DNA from: Paraburkholderia sp. IMGN_8
GTDB taxonomy: Bacteria > Pseudomonadota > Gammaproteobacteria > Burkholderiales > Burkholderiaceae
Assembly (NCBI RefSeq): GCF_038050405.1
Contig: NZ_CP150900.1
Span: forward strand, 1,054,001-1,118,000
Direction of reading: 5' to 3'
DNA length: 64,000 nucleotides
A program made the position numbers and the translations under genes. This document shows positions 24,872-34,080 of this stretch, piece by piece (the first letter of the stretch is position 1; every line of letters begins with the position of its first letter). Below the pieces are notes generated by a model, which was not told the DNA's origin, made no database searches, and saw only the letters and a list, made by a program, of their open reading frames with translations.

Positions 24872-27001
24872 GTGCCCACCGTCGCCGAATCCCCGCCGCC
24901 GTTCGATGCCGCCGCCTGGCTGGCCAAGCTCAACGACGCGCAACGCGAAGCAGTCGAGTACGGCGCCGGCACGCCCAACGAGCCGCCGGGCGCGTTGCTG
25001 GTGATAGCGGGCGCGGGCTCGGGCAAGACCAATACGCTGGCGCACCGGGTCGCCAATCTGGTGGTCAAGGGCGCCGATCCGCGCCGCATCCTCCTGCTGA
25101 CGTTCTCACGCCGCGCCGCGCTCGAAATGACCCGCCGCGTTACGCGCATCGCCGGTGCGGCGCTTGGCACGCGCGCCGCGCTGGCGCAGGGGCTGACGTG
25201 GTCCGGCACCTTTCACAGCGTCGGCGCGCGGCTGTTGCGCGAGTACGCGGATCTGATCGGCCTCGCGCCGGCCTTCACGATCAACGACCGCGAGGATTCA
25301 GCCGACCTGATGAATCTCGTGCGCCACGAACTCGGCTTGTCGGCGAAAGAGCGGCGCTTCCCGGCGAAGGGCACGTGCTTCGCGATCTACTCGCGCGTCG
25401 TGAACACCGGCGCGTCGCTCAGCGACGTGCTCAACCACGCGTTTGCCTGGTGCCGGGAGTGGGAAGCCGATCTGCGCATGCTGTTCGCCGCCTACGTCGA
25501 TGCCAAGCAGAAGCAGAGCGTGCTCGACTACGACGATTTGCTGCTCTACTGGTCGCATATGGCCGCCGAGCCGTCGATCGCGGCGGATCTGTCGGCGCGC
25601 TTCGATCACGTGCTGGTCGACGAGTATCAGGACACCAACCGCTTGCAGGCGTCGATCCTGCTCGCCTTGAAGCCCGATGGCCGCGGGCTGACGGTGGTCG
25701 GCGACGACGCCCAGTCGATCTATTCGTTTCGCGGCGCGACGGTACGCAACATTCTCGATTTCCCCGCGCACTTCAATCCGCCCGCCAAACAGGTCACGCT
25801 CGAGCGCAATTACCGTTCGACCGGGCCGATTCTGGCGGCGTCGAACGCGGTGATCGAACTCGCCAGCGAGCGCTACACGAAGAATCTTTGGACCGACAAG
25901 GCCTCGGCTCAGCGCCCGCGTCTGGTGACGGTCGCCGACGAAGCGGATCAGGCCCGCTACATCGTCGAACAGGTGCTCGAAGCGCGCGAGCAGGGCATGA
26001 AGCTCAAGACGCAGGCGGTGCTGTTTCGTGCCGCGCATCACAGCGCCGCGCTCGAAATCGAACTGACCCGGCGTAATATTCCGTTCGTGAAATTCGGCGG
26101 CCTGAAGTTTCTCGATTCGGTGCACGTCAAGGATGTGCTGGCGGTGCTGCGCTGGGCGGAGAATCCGCGCGACCGCGTCGCTGGTTTTCGCGTCGTGCAA
26201 TTGCTGCCGGGCGTCGGGCCGGCCACTGCGGCGAAGGTGCTCGACGAGGTTGTCGCGCGCGCCGGCGCCGGCAATCCGGTGGATACCGCCGGCGGTGCGC
26301 TGGCTGCGTTCGCGCCGCCCGCTCGCGCGCAGGAAGACTGGCATTCGTTCGTGAAGCTCATGTCGAGCGTGTACGGTCGGCAGACACCCTGGCCGGCCGA
26401 GTTCGACATGGTGCGGCGCTGGTACGAGCCGCATCTCGAGCGCAACCACGAGGACGCGGCGATCCGTCACGCGGACGTGTTGCAGATGGAAAGCATCGCG
26501 GGCACGTACCCGTCGCGCGAACGCTTTCTGACCGAATTGACGCTCGATCCGCCCGATGCCACCAGCGACGAATCCGGCGTGCCGCTGATCGACGAGGACT
26601 ACCTGATCCTGTCGACAATCCATTCGGCGAAGGGGCAGGAGTGGCGCAACGTGTTCGTGCTGAACGGCGTCGACGGTTGCATTCCGTCCGATCTCGGCAC
26701 CGGCAGCGAAGAGGAAATCGACGAGGAGCGTCGCCTGTTATACGTGGCGATGACGCGCGCGAAGGAAGACCTGCATATCGTCGTGCCGCAGCGTTTTTAC
26801 GTGCACAACCAGACGCATATGGGTGACCGTCATGTGTGGGCATCGCGTACACGCTTTATTCCGGCGCATTTGATGCCGCTGTTCGACGCCTACGCATGGC
26901 CGCGTGTGCCGGTGCCGAGCGCGCCGACAGCGGCGGGGCTGGCCGCGGCTGCGCAGGCGAAGATCGAGATTGGGGCGAAACTCAGGAAGATGTGGGACTG
27001 A
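24872..27001 (+). CDS. UvrD/Rep-family (superfamily 1) DNA helicase
   Basis: 709 residues from a GTG at 24872. Motif Q region LNDAQREAVEYG, Walker A AGAGSGKTNT (~46-55), motif Ia LLLTFSRRAALEMTRRV, Walker B VLVDEYQDTN, motif III VVGDDAQSIYSFRGA, motif IV LERNYRST, motif V STIHSAKGQEW and motif VI LLYVAMTRAKEDL are all present, so the motor is complete. A region around LPGVGPATAAKVLD may be a helix-hairpin-helix-like element. It is not the main UvrD: domain 2B is short. A role in repair or replication restart is likely. No good ribosome site is visible, so the exact start is uncertain. Confidence 0.9.
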   Translation: MPTVAESPPPFDAAAWLAKLNDAQREAVEYGAGTPNEPPGALLVIAGAGSGKTNTLAHRVANLVVKGADPRRILLLTFSRRAALEMTRRVTRIAGAALGTRAALAQGLTWSGTFHSVGARLLREYADLIGLAPAFTINDREDSADLMNLVRHELGLSAKERRFPAKGTCFAIYSRVVNTGASLSDVLNHAFAWCREWEADLRMLFAAYVDAKQKQSVLDYDDLLLYWSHMAAEPSIAADLSARFDHVLVDEYQDTNRLQASILLALKPDGRGLTVVGDDAQSIYSFRGATVRNILDFPAHFNPPAKQVTLERNYRSTGPILAASNAVIELASERYTKNLWTDKASAQRPRLVTVADEADQARYIVEQVLEAREQGMKLKTQAVLFRAAHHSAALEIELTRRNIPFVKFGGLKFLDSVHVKDVLAVLRWAENPRDRVAGFRVVQLLPGVGPATAAKVLDEVVARAGAGNPVDTAGGALAAFAPPARAQEDWHSFVKLMSSVYGRQTPWPAEFDMVRRWYEPHLERNHEDAAIRHADVLQMESIAGTYPSRERFLTELTLDPPDATSDESGVPLIDEDYLILSTIHSAKGQEWRNVFVLNGVDGCIPSDLGTGSEEEIDEERRLLYVAMTRAKEDLHIVVPQRFYVHNQTHMGDRHVWASRTRFIPAHLMPLFDAYAWPRVPVPSAPTAAGLAAAAQAKIEIGAKLRKMWD

Positions 27002-27079
27002 CGCGGTTCGGCGGCGTTCGAAGCCGCACGTTGTGCGGCCTCCCGGCTGCTAAAGCCACTCCGGCCACCCTGGCGGCCG

Positions 27080-27850
27080 TTAGCGCGACTGCCTTTGCTG
27101 CTGCTGTTGCGGCGCCGGATGCGGCGGCACGAAGAAATTGCGCAGCCATGCGGCGAGGCGCGAGAACACGTCGTACGGCTCTTCGACGAAGATTTCCGGC
27201 TTCAGCAAACGCAGATACTCCATGATCTGCTGCGCTTCCTGCTTCTGGAACGAGCCGTGTGAAATGCCCAGGCGCAGCAGCCCGCGCAGTTCGCCGAGCT
27301 TTTCGCGCGCAGTGCTGCCCACGCTCGTTTCGCACGCCACCTTGGCTTCGTACACGCGCTGCCGCAGCGATTCCACCAGCCGCCAGGCCGGCGTCTGCAT
27401 GATTTCCTCGAGCGCCTGAATGTCCTGCGCGGCGCTCTTGATCTGCGCCGCCAGCGGATCGATCAGCACGGCGTCGCCTTCCGCTTCCTTGACGATCGCG
27501 GCCGCCCAGTCGCGGCACTGCTTTGCCAGCTCTTCCGGCGTCCATTCCGAACGTGCCGCAAAGCCGAAGCCGAACTCGCCCGCCTGCCGCATCAGGATCG
27601 CGACGACGTCCGGGAATTCCTTGTCGAGCGTGCGTTTTGCCCACGCGTACTGTCCACCCTGCAACATCCGCTGCACCGCGTGTTCGGTCAGCGGCACCAT
27701 ATTGTCGAGCAGCTTGGCGCGCAAAAAGTCCTCAAACGACGGCGTCGCGAACTGCGGATCGAGCTTTAGCGACACCCGCAGAAAAGCGTCGAAGTCCTTG
27801 CGCAGCGTCGCAATGGTCTCGTCTTTGAGTGTGAGGGTGATTTGACCCAT
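27080..27850 (-). CDS. Conserved-looking cytosolic protein of unknown function
   Basis: 256 residues, no signal peptide or membrane segment. Begins MGQITLTLKDETIATLRKDF, and much of the chain looks helical (FEDFLRAKLLDNMVPLTEHA, IQALEEIMQTPAWRLVESLR). It ends in an amphipathic segment AAWLRNFFVPPHPAPQ and a Gln-rich tail. Two Cys residues are far apart. No domain was recognised. It stands alone, convergent with the helicase gene and codirectional with azlCD 270 bp upstream. Codon use matches neighbours, and the consistent length and start suggest a real gene. Confidence 0.7.
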   Translation of the reverse strand: MGQITLTLKDETIATLRKDFDAFLRVSLKLDPQFATPSFEDFLRAKLLDNMVPLTEHAVQRMLQGGQYAWAKRTLDKEFPDVVAILMRQAGEFGFGFAARSEWTPEELAKQCRDWAAAIVKEAEGDAVLIDPLAAQIKSAAQDIQALEEIMQTPAWRLVESLRQRVYEAKVACETSVGSTAREKLGELRGLLRLGISHGSFQKQEAQQIMEYLRLLKPEIFVEEPYDVFSRLAAWLRNFFVPPHPAPQQQQQRQSR

Positions 27851-28122
27851 GTGTTATCCCGTTTGGTCCTGCCGCGCTGCATCGTCATGCCGTCCGTTCG
27901 CACACGGACCCCGTGAGACGCGACGCCAATGCCGGCGCGGTTGATTCCTGCCTGTTGCCGCGTAACCAGCGGGACGCATCCCGACGAGCGGACCTCGACT
28001 TTATAACGGCGGATTCAGGGAAAACTTAAGGGTGCGGGGACGATCGGCGGCGGCTTTAGAGGGATGCGTCGCTACCGCGCGCGGGGCGCTGGCGCCTATG
28101 CCGCCTTCGACGCCCTGTGCGC

Positions 28123-28446
28123 TTATTTAAGCACGACGCACTGCCAGACAAAAAAGACCGTCAGGCCGACTGCGATGGTCAGAAGCGGCCGCCGCGTCAG
28201 CGCGCTGACGATGATGGCGGCCAGCGCCCCGACCAGTTGCGGATTGCGCCAGGTCAACTCGGCGCCGTTGGCGTGCGGCGAGACGGCCATCGGCACGATG
28301 ATCGCCGTCAGCACGGTGACCGGCACGAAACCGAGCGCGGTGCGCAGGAGCGGCGGAAACACCAGCCGGTCGCCGAGCACGAAGACGGCGGCGCGGATCA
28401 CCCACGTGATGACCGCCATACCGAGGATCAGAACGACGTAGTTCAT
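28123..28446 (-). CDS. azlD: AzlD-family branched-chain amino acid exporter small subunit
   Basis: 107 residues with four hydrophobic segments (MNYVVLILGMAVITWVIRAA at the start). AzlD is the small partner of AzlC and together they export branched-chain amino acids. Its start overlaps the azlC stop by 4 nt (28443-28446), the usual coupled arrangement. Confidence 0.9.
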   Translation of the reverse strand: MNYVVLILGMAVITWVIRAAVFVLGDRLVFPPLLRTALGFVPVTVLTAIIVPMAVSPHANGAELTWRNPQLVGALAAIIVSALTRRPLLTIAVGLTVFFVWQCVVLK

Positions 28447-29270
28447 TGCGACGCCTCCGCGGTTTCCTGCGAGGCTCCTTGCGAGATTTTCCGCGGGACT
28501 TCCCGCGAGGTTTCGCGCGGATTTTCGCGATTACCCCGCGTGCCTCGCACAAGTCGCGGCGCCGACAGCAAGACACCGATTGCCACGCCCGCGAACACCG
28601 CGCCGAGCAAGCCGAGCTTGTACGGCCACGCTTGCCAGAAGAAGGCCAGCGTGCCGGCAGTAACGGCCGCCGCGATATAGCGCAGCGCGACGAGTTGCGG
28701 CACGACGATTGCGATGAAAGTGGCGACCATCGCGAAATCGAGCCCGAGCGATTGCAAGCCCGGAAAGGCCGCGCCGAACAGCAGGCCGGCGACGGTCCAG
28801 AGCTGCCAGTTCAGATACATGGCCAGACCCGCGCCAAAGAAATAGTGCGGGCCGACCGTGCCCGGCGTGCGATGCCGGTAGTGCTCCCACGCGACCGCAA
28901 AGACTTCGTCGGTGAGCAGCGCGCCGAGCGCCCAGCGCCAGCGTACCGGCAGATGCGCGACGTGCGGCGCGAGCGTCGCGCTGTACAGTACATGACGCAA
29001 ATTGACGACCAGGGTGGTCGCCCAGATCACCGCAAAGCTGGCGTGGCCGGCGATCAGGCCGAGCGCGATGAACTGGGCGGAGCCGGCAAACACGACCAGC
29101 GACATCAACTGGCCATGCCATAGATGTAGCGGGCCGGATGCGACCAGTGTGCCGAAGATCACGCCGAACGGCGCCGCGCCGACCATCATCGGGATGATGT
29201 CGCGCGCGCCGGCGGAGAATTCTTTTAAGTGGCCTGCGCTCGAGGGCTGGCCTGGGTTGGGATGGGTCAA
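28443..29270 (-). CDS. azlC: AzlC-family branched-chain amino acid exporter large subunit
   Basis: 275 residues, about seven membrane segments. FSAGARDIIPMMVGAAPFGV and VFAGSAQFIALGLI are the AzlC core motifs, followed by NLRHVLYSATLAPHV. The C-terminal ~30 residues are a hydrophilic Arg/Glu/Ser tail. Forms an inner-membrane exporter with the overlapping azlD. An AraC-type regulator gene lies 195 bp upstream on the same strand and is the likely controller. Confidence 0.92.
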   Translation of the reverse strand: MTHPNPGQPSSAGHLKEFSAGARDIIPMMVGAAPFGVIFGTLVASGPLHLWHGQLMSLVVFAGSAQFIALGLIAGHASFAVIWATTLVVNLRHVLYSATLAPHVAHLPVRWRWALGALLTDEVFAVAWEHYRHRTPGTVGPHYFFGAGLAMYLNWQLWTVAGLLFGAAFPGLQSLGLDFAMVATFIAIVVPQLVALRYIAAAVTAGTLAFFWQAWPYKLGLLGAVFAGVAIGVLLSAPRLVRGTRGNRENPRETSREVPRKISQGASQETAEASQ

Positions 29271-29464
29271 TCTTGCCTCCTTGATTCGGGAAGCATAGCG
29301 AGCGGTTCCGATCCGGGCTTGTACGTTCTTGCGGTAAGGCAGTCAGAAGCGAAGACGCACGGTAGGGGAGCCAGAAGCGCGTCCAAAGCTAACGGTGGCT
29401 ACGCGGGTCGACGGCATGGCAAACCAGCTGTGACAGGCATTTCGCCGCGCCAGCCGGTGTTGCC

Positions 29465-30292
29465 TCAAGTTCCCTGCCAGCGTCCGGGCGGCACGCCGAA
29501 CATGCGCCGGAAATGCCGCGTGAAATGGCTCTGGTCCGTGAAGCCGCTGGCCGCGGCGACATCCGTGACGGAAACGCCGGCGCGCAACGGCGCCAGCGCA
29601 CGTTGCAAGCGCACCTGGTTGCGCCACGCATGCGGCGGCAGGCCGGTAGTCTGCGCAAAAAGGCGCGCCGCGTGAAATGGCGAGAGTCCCGCCGCCTGCG
29701 CGACTTCGGCGAGTGTGACCGGTACCGCAAGGTCGCCGGTCAAGCACTCTTTCATGGTCGCCACGCGGGCGTCGTCCGTAGCGACGCGCGACGGTTCCGG
29801 CTGCGTTTGCGAGTAGCGGACCAGCAGCGTGGACAAAGCGTCGAGCATCGCGGCTTCGGCGGCAAGCGGATCGTCGCCGGCCTCCAGCAAACGATGTGCG
29901 CGCGCCAGCCGCTGCGCCAGATCGGGATCGCGGATCACGCCCGGCGCAAACCACGGCAAGGCTTGCGGCCGGCCGGCAACTTCATTGGCGAGCGCGTGAA
30001 TGAACTCGACCGGCGCGTACATCACGCGATATCGCCAGCCCGCCTCGACCGCCTTCGAACCGGTGTGCAACTCGCCAGGATTGATGATCGGCACGCTGCC
30101 CGCTTCGGCGACATAATCCGCGCCGCGATATCGATAGCCCTCGGCACCCGCGACGATCACCGGAATCGTGTATGCGTCGTGCCAATGCGGCGTGAACTCG
30201 TGATCGTGATATTCGGCCGTGAGCAGGTCCGCGCCGGGCAAAAGCGGCGTGCGCCAGTAGCGTGCGGAATCCTGGAAGCGATGGGCGGTCAT
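29465..30292 (-). CDS. AraC-family transcriptional regulator with cupin sensor domain
   Basis: 275 residues. The N-terminal ~120 residues are a cupin-type AraC ligand-binding domain (EYHDHEFTPHWHDAYTIPVI, IINPGELHTG). The C-terminal ~100 carry two helix-turn-helix units: VTLAEVAQAAGLSPFHAARL and VTDVAAASGFTDQSHFTRHF, ending FRRMFGVPPGRW. It precedes azlCD on the same strand; AraC genes beside azlCD are common in proteobacteria, so control of the exporter is a reasonable inference. Confidence 0.9.
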   Translation of the reverse strand: MTAHRFQDSARYWRTPLLPGADLLTAEYHDHEFTPHWHDAYTIPVIVAGAEGYRYRGADYVAEAGSVPIINPGELHTGSKAVEAGWRYRVMYAPVEFIHALANEVAGRPQALPWFAPGVIRDPDLAQRLARAHRLLEAGDDPLAAEAAMLDALSTLLVRYSQTQPEPSRVATDDARVATMKECLTGDLAVPVTLAEVAQAAGLSPFHAARLFAQTTGLPPHAWRNQVRLQRALAPLRAGVSVTDVAAASGFTDQSHFTRHFRRMFGVPPGRWQGT

Positions 30293-30391
30293 GATCGAAG
30301 TCCAACGGGACCAGTCAGTTTAGCGCGCTGTGGCCGCTGCCGGTGCGTTTGCCAATGCGTCCGCCCGGTGCGCTTTGCCGTAGAGCGGCGA

Positions 30392-30871
30392 TCACTTCAG
30401 CGGAATCGTGGTGCCGGCCGGCATCGGCACGGCGGTCACGCTGTTTTTCGCGCTGCCGGTAGCGATACGATCGCTGTAGGTCAGATAGACAAGCGTATTG
30501 CGCTTCGCGTCGACCACGCGCACCACGTGCAGCGACTTGAAAATCAGCGACATGCTCACGGAGAACACATCGGATTGCTGCTTCACGGGTCCGGTAAAGC
30601 GAATCGTGCCGACCTGCCGGCAGGCGATCGACGCTTCGGTCGGATCTTCGGCGATGCCAAGCGTGCCCTTGATGCCGCCGGTGCGCGCCCGCGACACATA
30701 GCAGGTCACGCCGGTCACGACCGGGTCGTCATAGGCTTCGACGACCACGCGATCTGAGCCCGTCACGCGAAAGTTGGTATTGACGCTGCCGACTTCTTCG
30801 CTGTGTGCGAGCGGCAATAACAGGGCGCAGGCGGTGGCCGCAAGCGAGACACGCAACAAGGTGGATTTCAT
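30392..30871 (-). CDS. creA: CreA-family periplasmic protein
   Basis: 159 residues with signal peptide ~1-24 (ends AHSEE). EEVGSVNTNFRVTGSDRVVV, then EAYDDPVVTGVTCYVSRART and CRQVGTIRFTGP are CreA-family signatures, and two conserved Cys residues could form a disulfide. Exported protein of unknown biochemical role, found across proteobacteria. Confidence 0.93.
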   Translation of the reverse strand: MKSTLLRVSLAATACALLLPLAHSEEVGSVNTNFRVTGSDRVVVEAYDDPVVTGVTCYVSRARTGGIKGTLGIAEDPTEASIACRQVGTIRFTGPVKQQSDVFSVSMSLIFKSLHVVRVVDAKRNTLVYLTYSDRIATGSAKNSVTAVPMPAGTTIPLK

Positions 30872-31056
30872 CGGATTGCCAGGAATGAACGCGAGAGTTA
30901 GGTGCGCGGGCTAGACACGAGACGCGCACGGAGAAACGCCATCGTATAACGGCGTGCCGGTCAGAGGGCGGGGGCGAACGATATAGGCCGTTCGCCGCCC
31001 TTGCATCAAGACTTAAGCGAGTAACCGTCCTCCCGGGACATTCGATCCGGCGAACC

Positions 31057-31088
31057 AAAATAAAAAGGCCCGCACGGATGCGGGCCTT
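31057..31088 (-). terminator. Terminator after tRNA-Asn copy 1
   Basis: On the minus strand AAGGCCCGC-N6-GCGGGCCTT (31065-31088) is followed by TTTATTTT. It ends the leftward tRNA transcript. Confidence 0.85.
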
Positions 31089-31096
31089 CGAAATTT

Positions 31097-31172
31097 TGGC
31101 TCCTCGACCTGGGCTCGAACCAGGGACCTACGGATTAACAGTCCGGCGCTCTACCGACTGAGCTATCGAGGA
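31097..31172 (-). tRNA. tRNA-Asn (GTT), copy 1
   Basis: 76 nt including an encoded CCA. The minus strand starts TCCTCGATAGCTCAGTCGG, has the anticodon GTT (complement of 31137-31139) in the loop CTGTTAA, the T-arm GGTTCGAGCC, and an acceptor closing with CGAGGAGCCA. Identical to the copy at 31235-31310. Confidence 0.97.
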
Positions 31173-31196
31173 ACAGCAGTACAACTTGATCTACAT

Positions 31197-31226
31197 AAAA
31201 AAGCCCGTCTTGGTTAACGGGCTTTT
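31197..31226 (-). terminator. Terminator between the two tRNA-Asn genes
   Basis: AAGCCCGT (31201-31208) pairs with ACGGGCTT (31217-31224); on the minus strand it is followed by T residues. The two tRNAs may therefore be separate or only partly coupled transcripts. Confidence 0.7.
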
Positions 31227-31234
31227 GCAATTCT

Positions 31235-31310
31235 TGGCTCCTCGACCTGGGCTCGAACCAGGGACCTACGGATTAACAGTCCGGCGCTCTACCGACTGAG
31301 CTATCGAGGA
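31235..31310 (-). tRNA. tRNA-Asn (GTT), copy 2
   Basis: 76 nt, base-for-base the same as copy 1, with anticodon complement at 31275-31277 and encoded CCA. The copies are 138 nt apart start to start. Confidence 0.97.
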
Positions 31311-31425
31311 ACAGAACAACAACAGCAGAGAAGCGAAATTGTAGGAGGTGACAAAGCGCCTGTCAATACCCTGCGTTCATCTCGATTTGATTCGAATGCA
31401 ACGGCGGGGGGACGGGCCGCGCCGC

Positions 31426-31749
31426 TCAGCGTGCGAGCAGGGCGAGCTTTTCCTTCACGTCCTTGAATTCGTCGGCTTCCGGCAGTGGCGCCTTGGTCTT
31501 GGTGATGCTCGGCCAGTTCTTCGCCAGATCGGCATTCAGCTCGATGAAATTCTGCTGGTCGCCCGGCACGTCTTCTTCGGCATAAATGGCGTTCACCGGG
31601 CATTCGGCAACGCACACAGCGCAGTCGATGCATTCGTCGGGGTCAATCGCGAGGAAGTTGGGACCTTCGCGAAAGCAGTCCACCGGGCACACATCGACGC
31701 AGTCGGTATAGCGGCACTTGATGCAGCTTTCGGTCACAACGTGAGTCAT
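31426..31749 (-). CDS. fdxA: 7Fe ferredoxin (3Fe-4S/4Fe-4S)
   Basis: 107 residues. [20 protein letters not shown] followed by CPVDCF, and [21 protein letters not shown], supply the Cys ligands for one 3Fe-4S and one 4Fe-4S cluster, as in the FdxA type. The charged C-terminal extension is typical. Small soluble electron carrier. Divergent from pncB. Confidence 0.95.
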   Translation of the reverse strand: MTHVVTESCIKCRYTDCVDVCPVDCFREGPNFLAIDPDECIDCAVCVAECPVNAIYAEEDVPGDQQNFIELNADLAKNWPSITKTKAPLPEADEFKDVKEKLALLAR

Positions 31750-32017
31750 TCAAGCAGCTCCTGCATGCGGAATCAGGGAAGGCGGAAACGCCAAAAGCGA
31801 TATTGTAACGTAACGTCAAGAGGCGCATACGGCATCGAGCAATGGCGTTTATATGTTTTCGTGATTAGTTTATGGCGTCCGGCGCAACGGCCCGCCGGCG
31901 CGCTGAATCCGGGCGCATTCGGGTAACATGCGTCAGGTCGGTGCGCACGGGGTGCGCCGCACGGGCGTGGGGTTGAGTCAGGCCTTCCGTTTTTTCTGCA
32001 GTCCAGTTCGCACCATC

Positions 32018-33214
32018 ATGATTATTACTTCGTTGCTCGATACCGATCTGTACAAGTTCACGATGATGCAAGTGGTGTTGCATCACTTTCCCGCGGCGAA
32101 CGTGGAGTATCGGTTCCGCTGCCGCACGCCGAACGTCGACCTCGTACCGTATATCGGCGAGATTCGCGATGAAGTGAGCAAGCTCTGCGAACTGCGCTTT
32201 ACCGACGACGAGCTCGATTACCTGCGGCGCATGCGCTTCATCAAGGGTGACTTCATCGAGTTTCTCGCGCTGTTTCATCTGAACGAGAAATACATTTCGA
32301 TCGAACCGTCGCCGAAGGGTAATGGTGAAATCGACATCGAGATCAAGGGGCCGTGGCTGCACACGATCCTGTTCGAGATCCCGATGCTCGCGATCGTCAA
32401 CGAGGTCTATTTCCGCAACACGCAGCAAAAGCCAGACTACAGCGAAGGGCGTGGCCGTCTCGTCGAAAAGATCAAGCTGCTGGGCGCGCGCCCGGAATTC
32501 GCCGACTGCAAGATCGCCGACTACGGCACGCGCCGCCGCTTCTCCAAGCAGTGGCACGAAGAAGTGATCCTCACGCTGAAAGACGGTTTGGGCGAGCAAT
32601 TCGCCGGTACCAGCAACGTCTTCTATGCGATGAAGCACGGCCTCACGCCGCTCGGCACGATGGCGCATGAATACCTGCAGGCGTGCCAGGCACTTGGACC
32701 GCGGCTGCGCGATTCGCAGACCTTCGGCTTCGAAATGTGGGCGAAGGAGTATCGCGGCGACCTGGGGATTGCGCTCTCGGACGTGTACGGTATGCAGGCC
32801 TTTCTGCGCGACTTCGACATGTACTTCTGCAAGCTGTTCGACGGCGCGCGCCACGATTCCGGCGATCCGTTCGACTGGGGCGAGCGCCTGCTCAAGCACT
32901 ACGAGGCGAACCGGTGCGACCCGCGCACCAAGATCCTCGTGTTCTCCGACGCGCTCGACATTCCTAAGGTGTTGCAACTGTACGAGCGTTTTCGTGGCCG
33001 CTGCAAGCTGGCATTCGGCGTAGGAACCAATCTTACCAACGACCTTGGCTATAACCCTTTGCAGATCGTCATCAAGATGGTCCGTTGCAATGGTCAGCCG
33101 GTGGCCAAGCTGTCGGATTCGCCGGGCAAGAACATGTGCGACGACAAGGCGTATCTCGCGTATTTGCGTCAGGTGTTCGGCATTGCGCAGCCTGACGAAG
33201 AGGCCGCGAAGTAA
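32018..33214 (+). CDS. pncB: Nicotinate phosphoribosyltransferase
   Basis: 398 residues from the ATG at 32018, where the family begins ([20 protein letters not shown]); the frame is open 30 codons further upstream. Converts nicotinate, PRPP and ATP to nicotinate mononucleotide in NAD salvage. [16 protein letters not shown] contains the histidine that is phosphorylated in this family; [15 protein letters not shown] and [12 protein letters not shown] are other family blocks. Length matches E. coli PncB (400). Confidence 0.96.
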   Translation: MIITSLLDTDLYKFTMMQVVLHHFPAANVEYRFRCRTPNVDLVPYIGEIRDEVSKLCELRFTDDELDYLRRMRFIKGDFIEFLALFHLNEKYISIEPSPKGNGEIDIEIKGPWLHTILFEIPMLAIVNEVYFRNTQQKPDYSEGRGRLVEKIKLLGARPEFADCKIADYGTRRRFSKQWHEEVILTLKDGLGEQFAGTSNVFYAMKHGLTPLGTMAHEYLQACQALGPRLRDSQTFGFEMWAKEYRGDLGIALSDVYGMQAFLRDFDMYFCKLFDGARHDSGDPFDWGERLLKHYEANRCDPRTKILVFSDALDIPKVLQLYERFRGRCKLAFGVGTNLTNDLGYNPLQIVIKMVRCNGQPVAKLSDSPGKNMCDDKAYLAYLRQVFGIAQPDEEAAK

Positions 33215-33341
33215 CACGGCTAACAGCGTGACTAACGCATGCGATACGCTGGGATTGGCCGCTCGGCCAGGGTGTTCGCGCGCAGGGCGGCCGGTATAAT
33301 CCTCGTCACATCGCACGGCTGTCGACACGAGGATCTCGCAT

Positions 33342-34004
33342 ATGGACACATCGATTGCCCGCCGCAACATCCTGGCGCGTATCCGCGCGGCGCAAGGGCG
33401 TGAGCCTGAACCGTCTGCGTCCGAGCGCGAGGCGGCCGCCGATTATCTCGCGCGGCATCCGCAAGGCCCGCGTCCGGAGATGCCGGCCGATCTGACCGAG
33501 CGCTTCATCGAAGAAGCGCAGAAGATGGCGACCACCGTCGATACGGTCGAAACACTGAGCGAGGTGCCCGCCGCCGCGCATCGCTACCTCACGCAACACG
33601 CATTGCCCACGCAGGCGATTGCATGGCAAACGCTGCAAGACCTGCTATGGACCGAAGCCGGTCTCACCGTCGAATTTCGCAAGCCGAAAGACGGCGACGT
33701 GGTCGGCCTCACCGGCTGCTTCTGTGCAACCGCCGAGACCGGCACGCTGGTCCTGTTGTCCGGGCCGCAAACCTATGCTTCGGCAGGTTTGCTGCCCGAA
33801 ACGCACATTGCGATCGTGCCGGCTTCGCGGATCGTCTCAGGACATGAAGAGGCGTTCAACCTGATTCGCAGCGAGCGCGGCGAACTGCCGCGTGCGGTCA
33901 ATTTCGTCTCGGGGCCGTCGCGCACCGGCGATATCGAACAGACCATCGTGCTCGGTGCGCATGGACCTTATCGGGTGCATGTGATCGTCGTACGTGGCGC
34001 CTGA
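33342..34004 (+). CDS. lutC: LutC/YkgG-family (LUD domain) protein
   Basis: 220 residues. MDTSIARRNILARIRAAQGR is the usual LutC start, and the LUD core includes VGLTGCFCATAETGTLVLLS and THIAIVPASRIV. LutC is a subunit of the LutABC L-lactate oxidation complex. lutA and lutB, which normally adjoin it, are not in the window on either side, so it may work with subunits encoded elsewhere or have a separate role. TATAAT at 33295-33300 may be its -10. Confidence 0.85.
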   Translation: MDTSIARRNILARIRAAQGREPEPSASEREAAADYLARHPQGPRPEMPADLTERFIEEAQKMATTVDTVETLSEVPAAAHRYLTQHALPTQAIAWQTLQDLLWTEAGLTVEFRKPKDGDVVGLTGCFCATAETGTLVLLSGPQTYASAGLLPETHIAIVPASRIVSGHEEAFNLIRSERGELPRAVNFVSGPSRTGDIEQTIVLGAHGPYRVHVIVVRGA

Positions 34005-34080
34005 GCGGCGCGAGCGTCGGCGTCTCACGCTTCACTGTCGTTGCGCGCGCGGCCGCCATCAATAACAAGGACTTGCTGAT

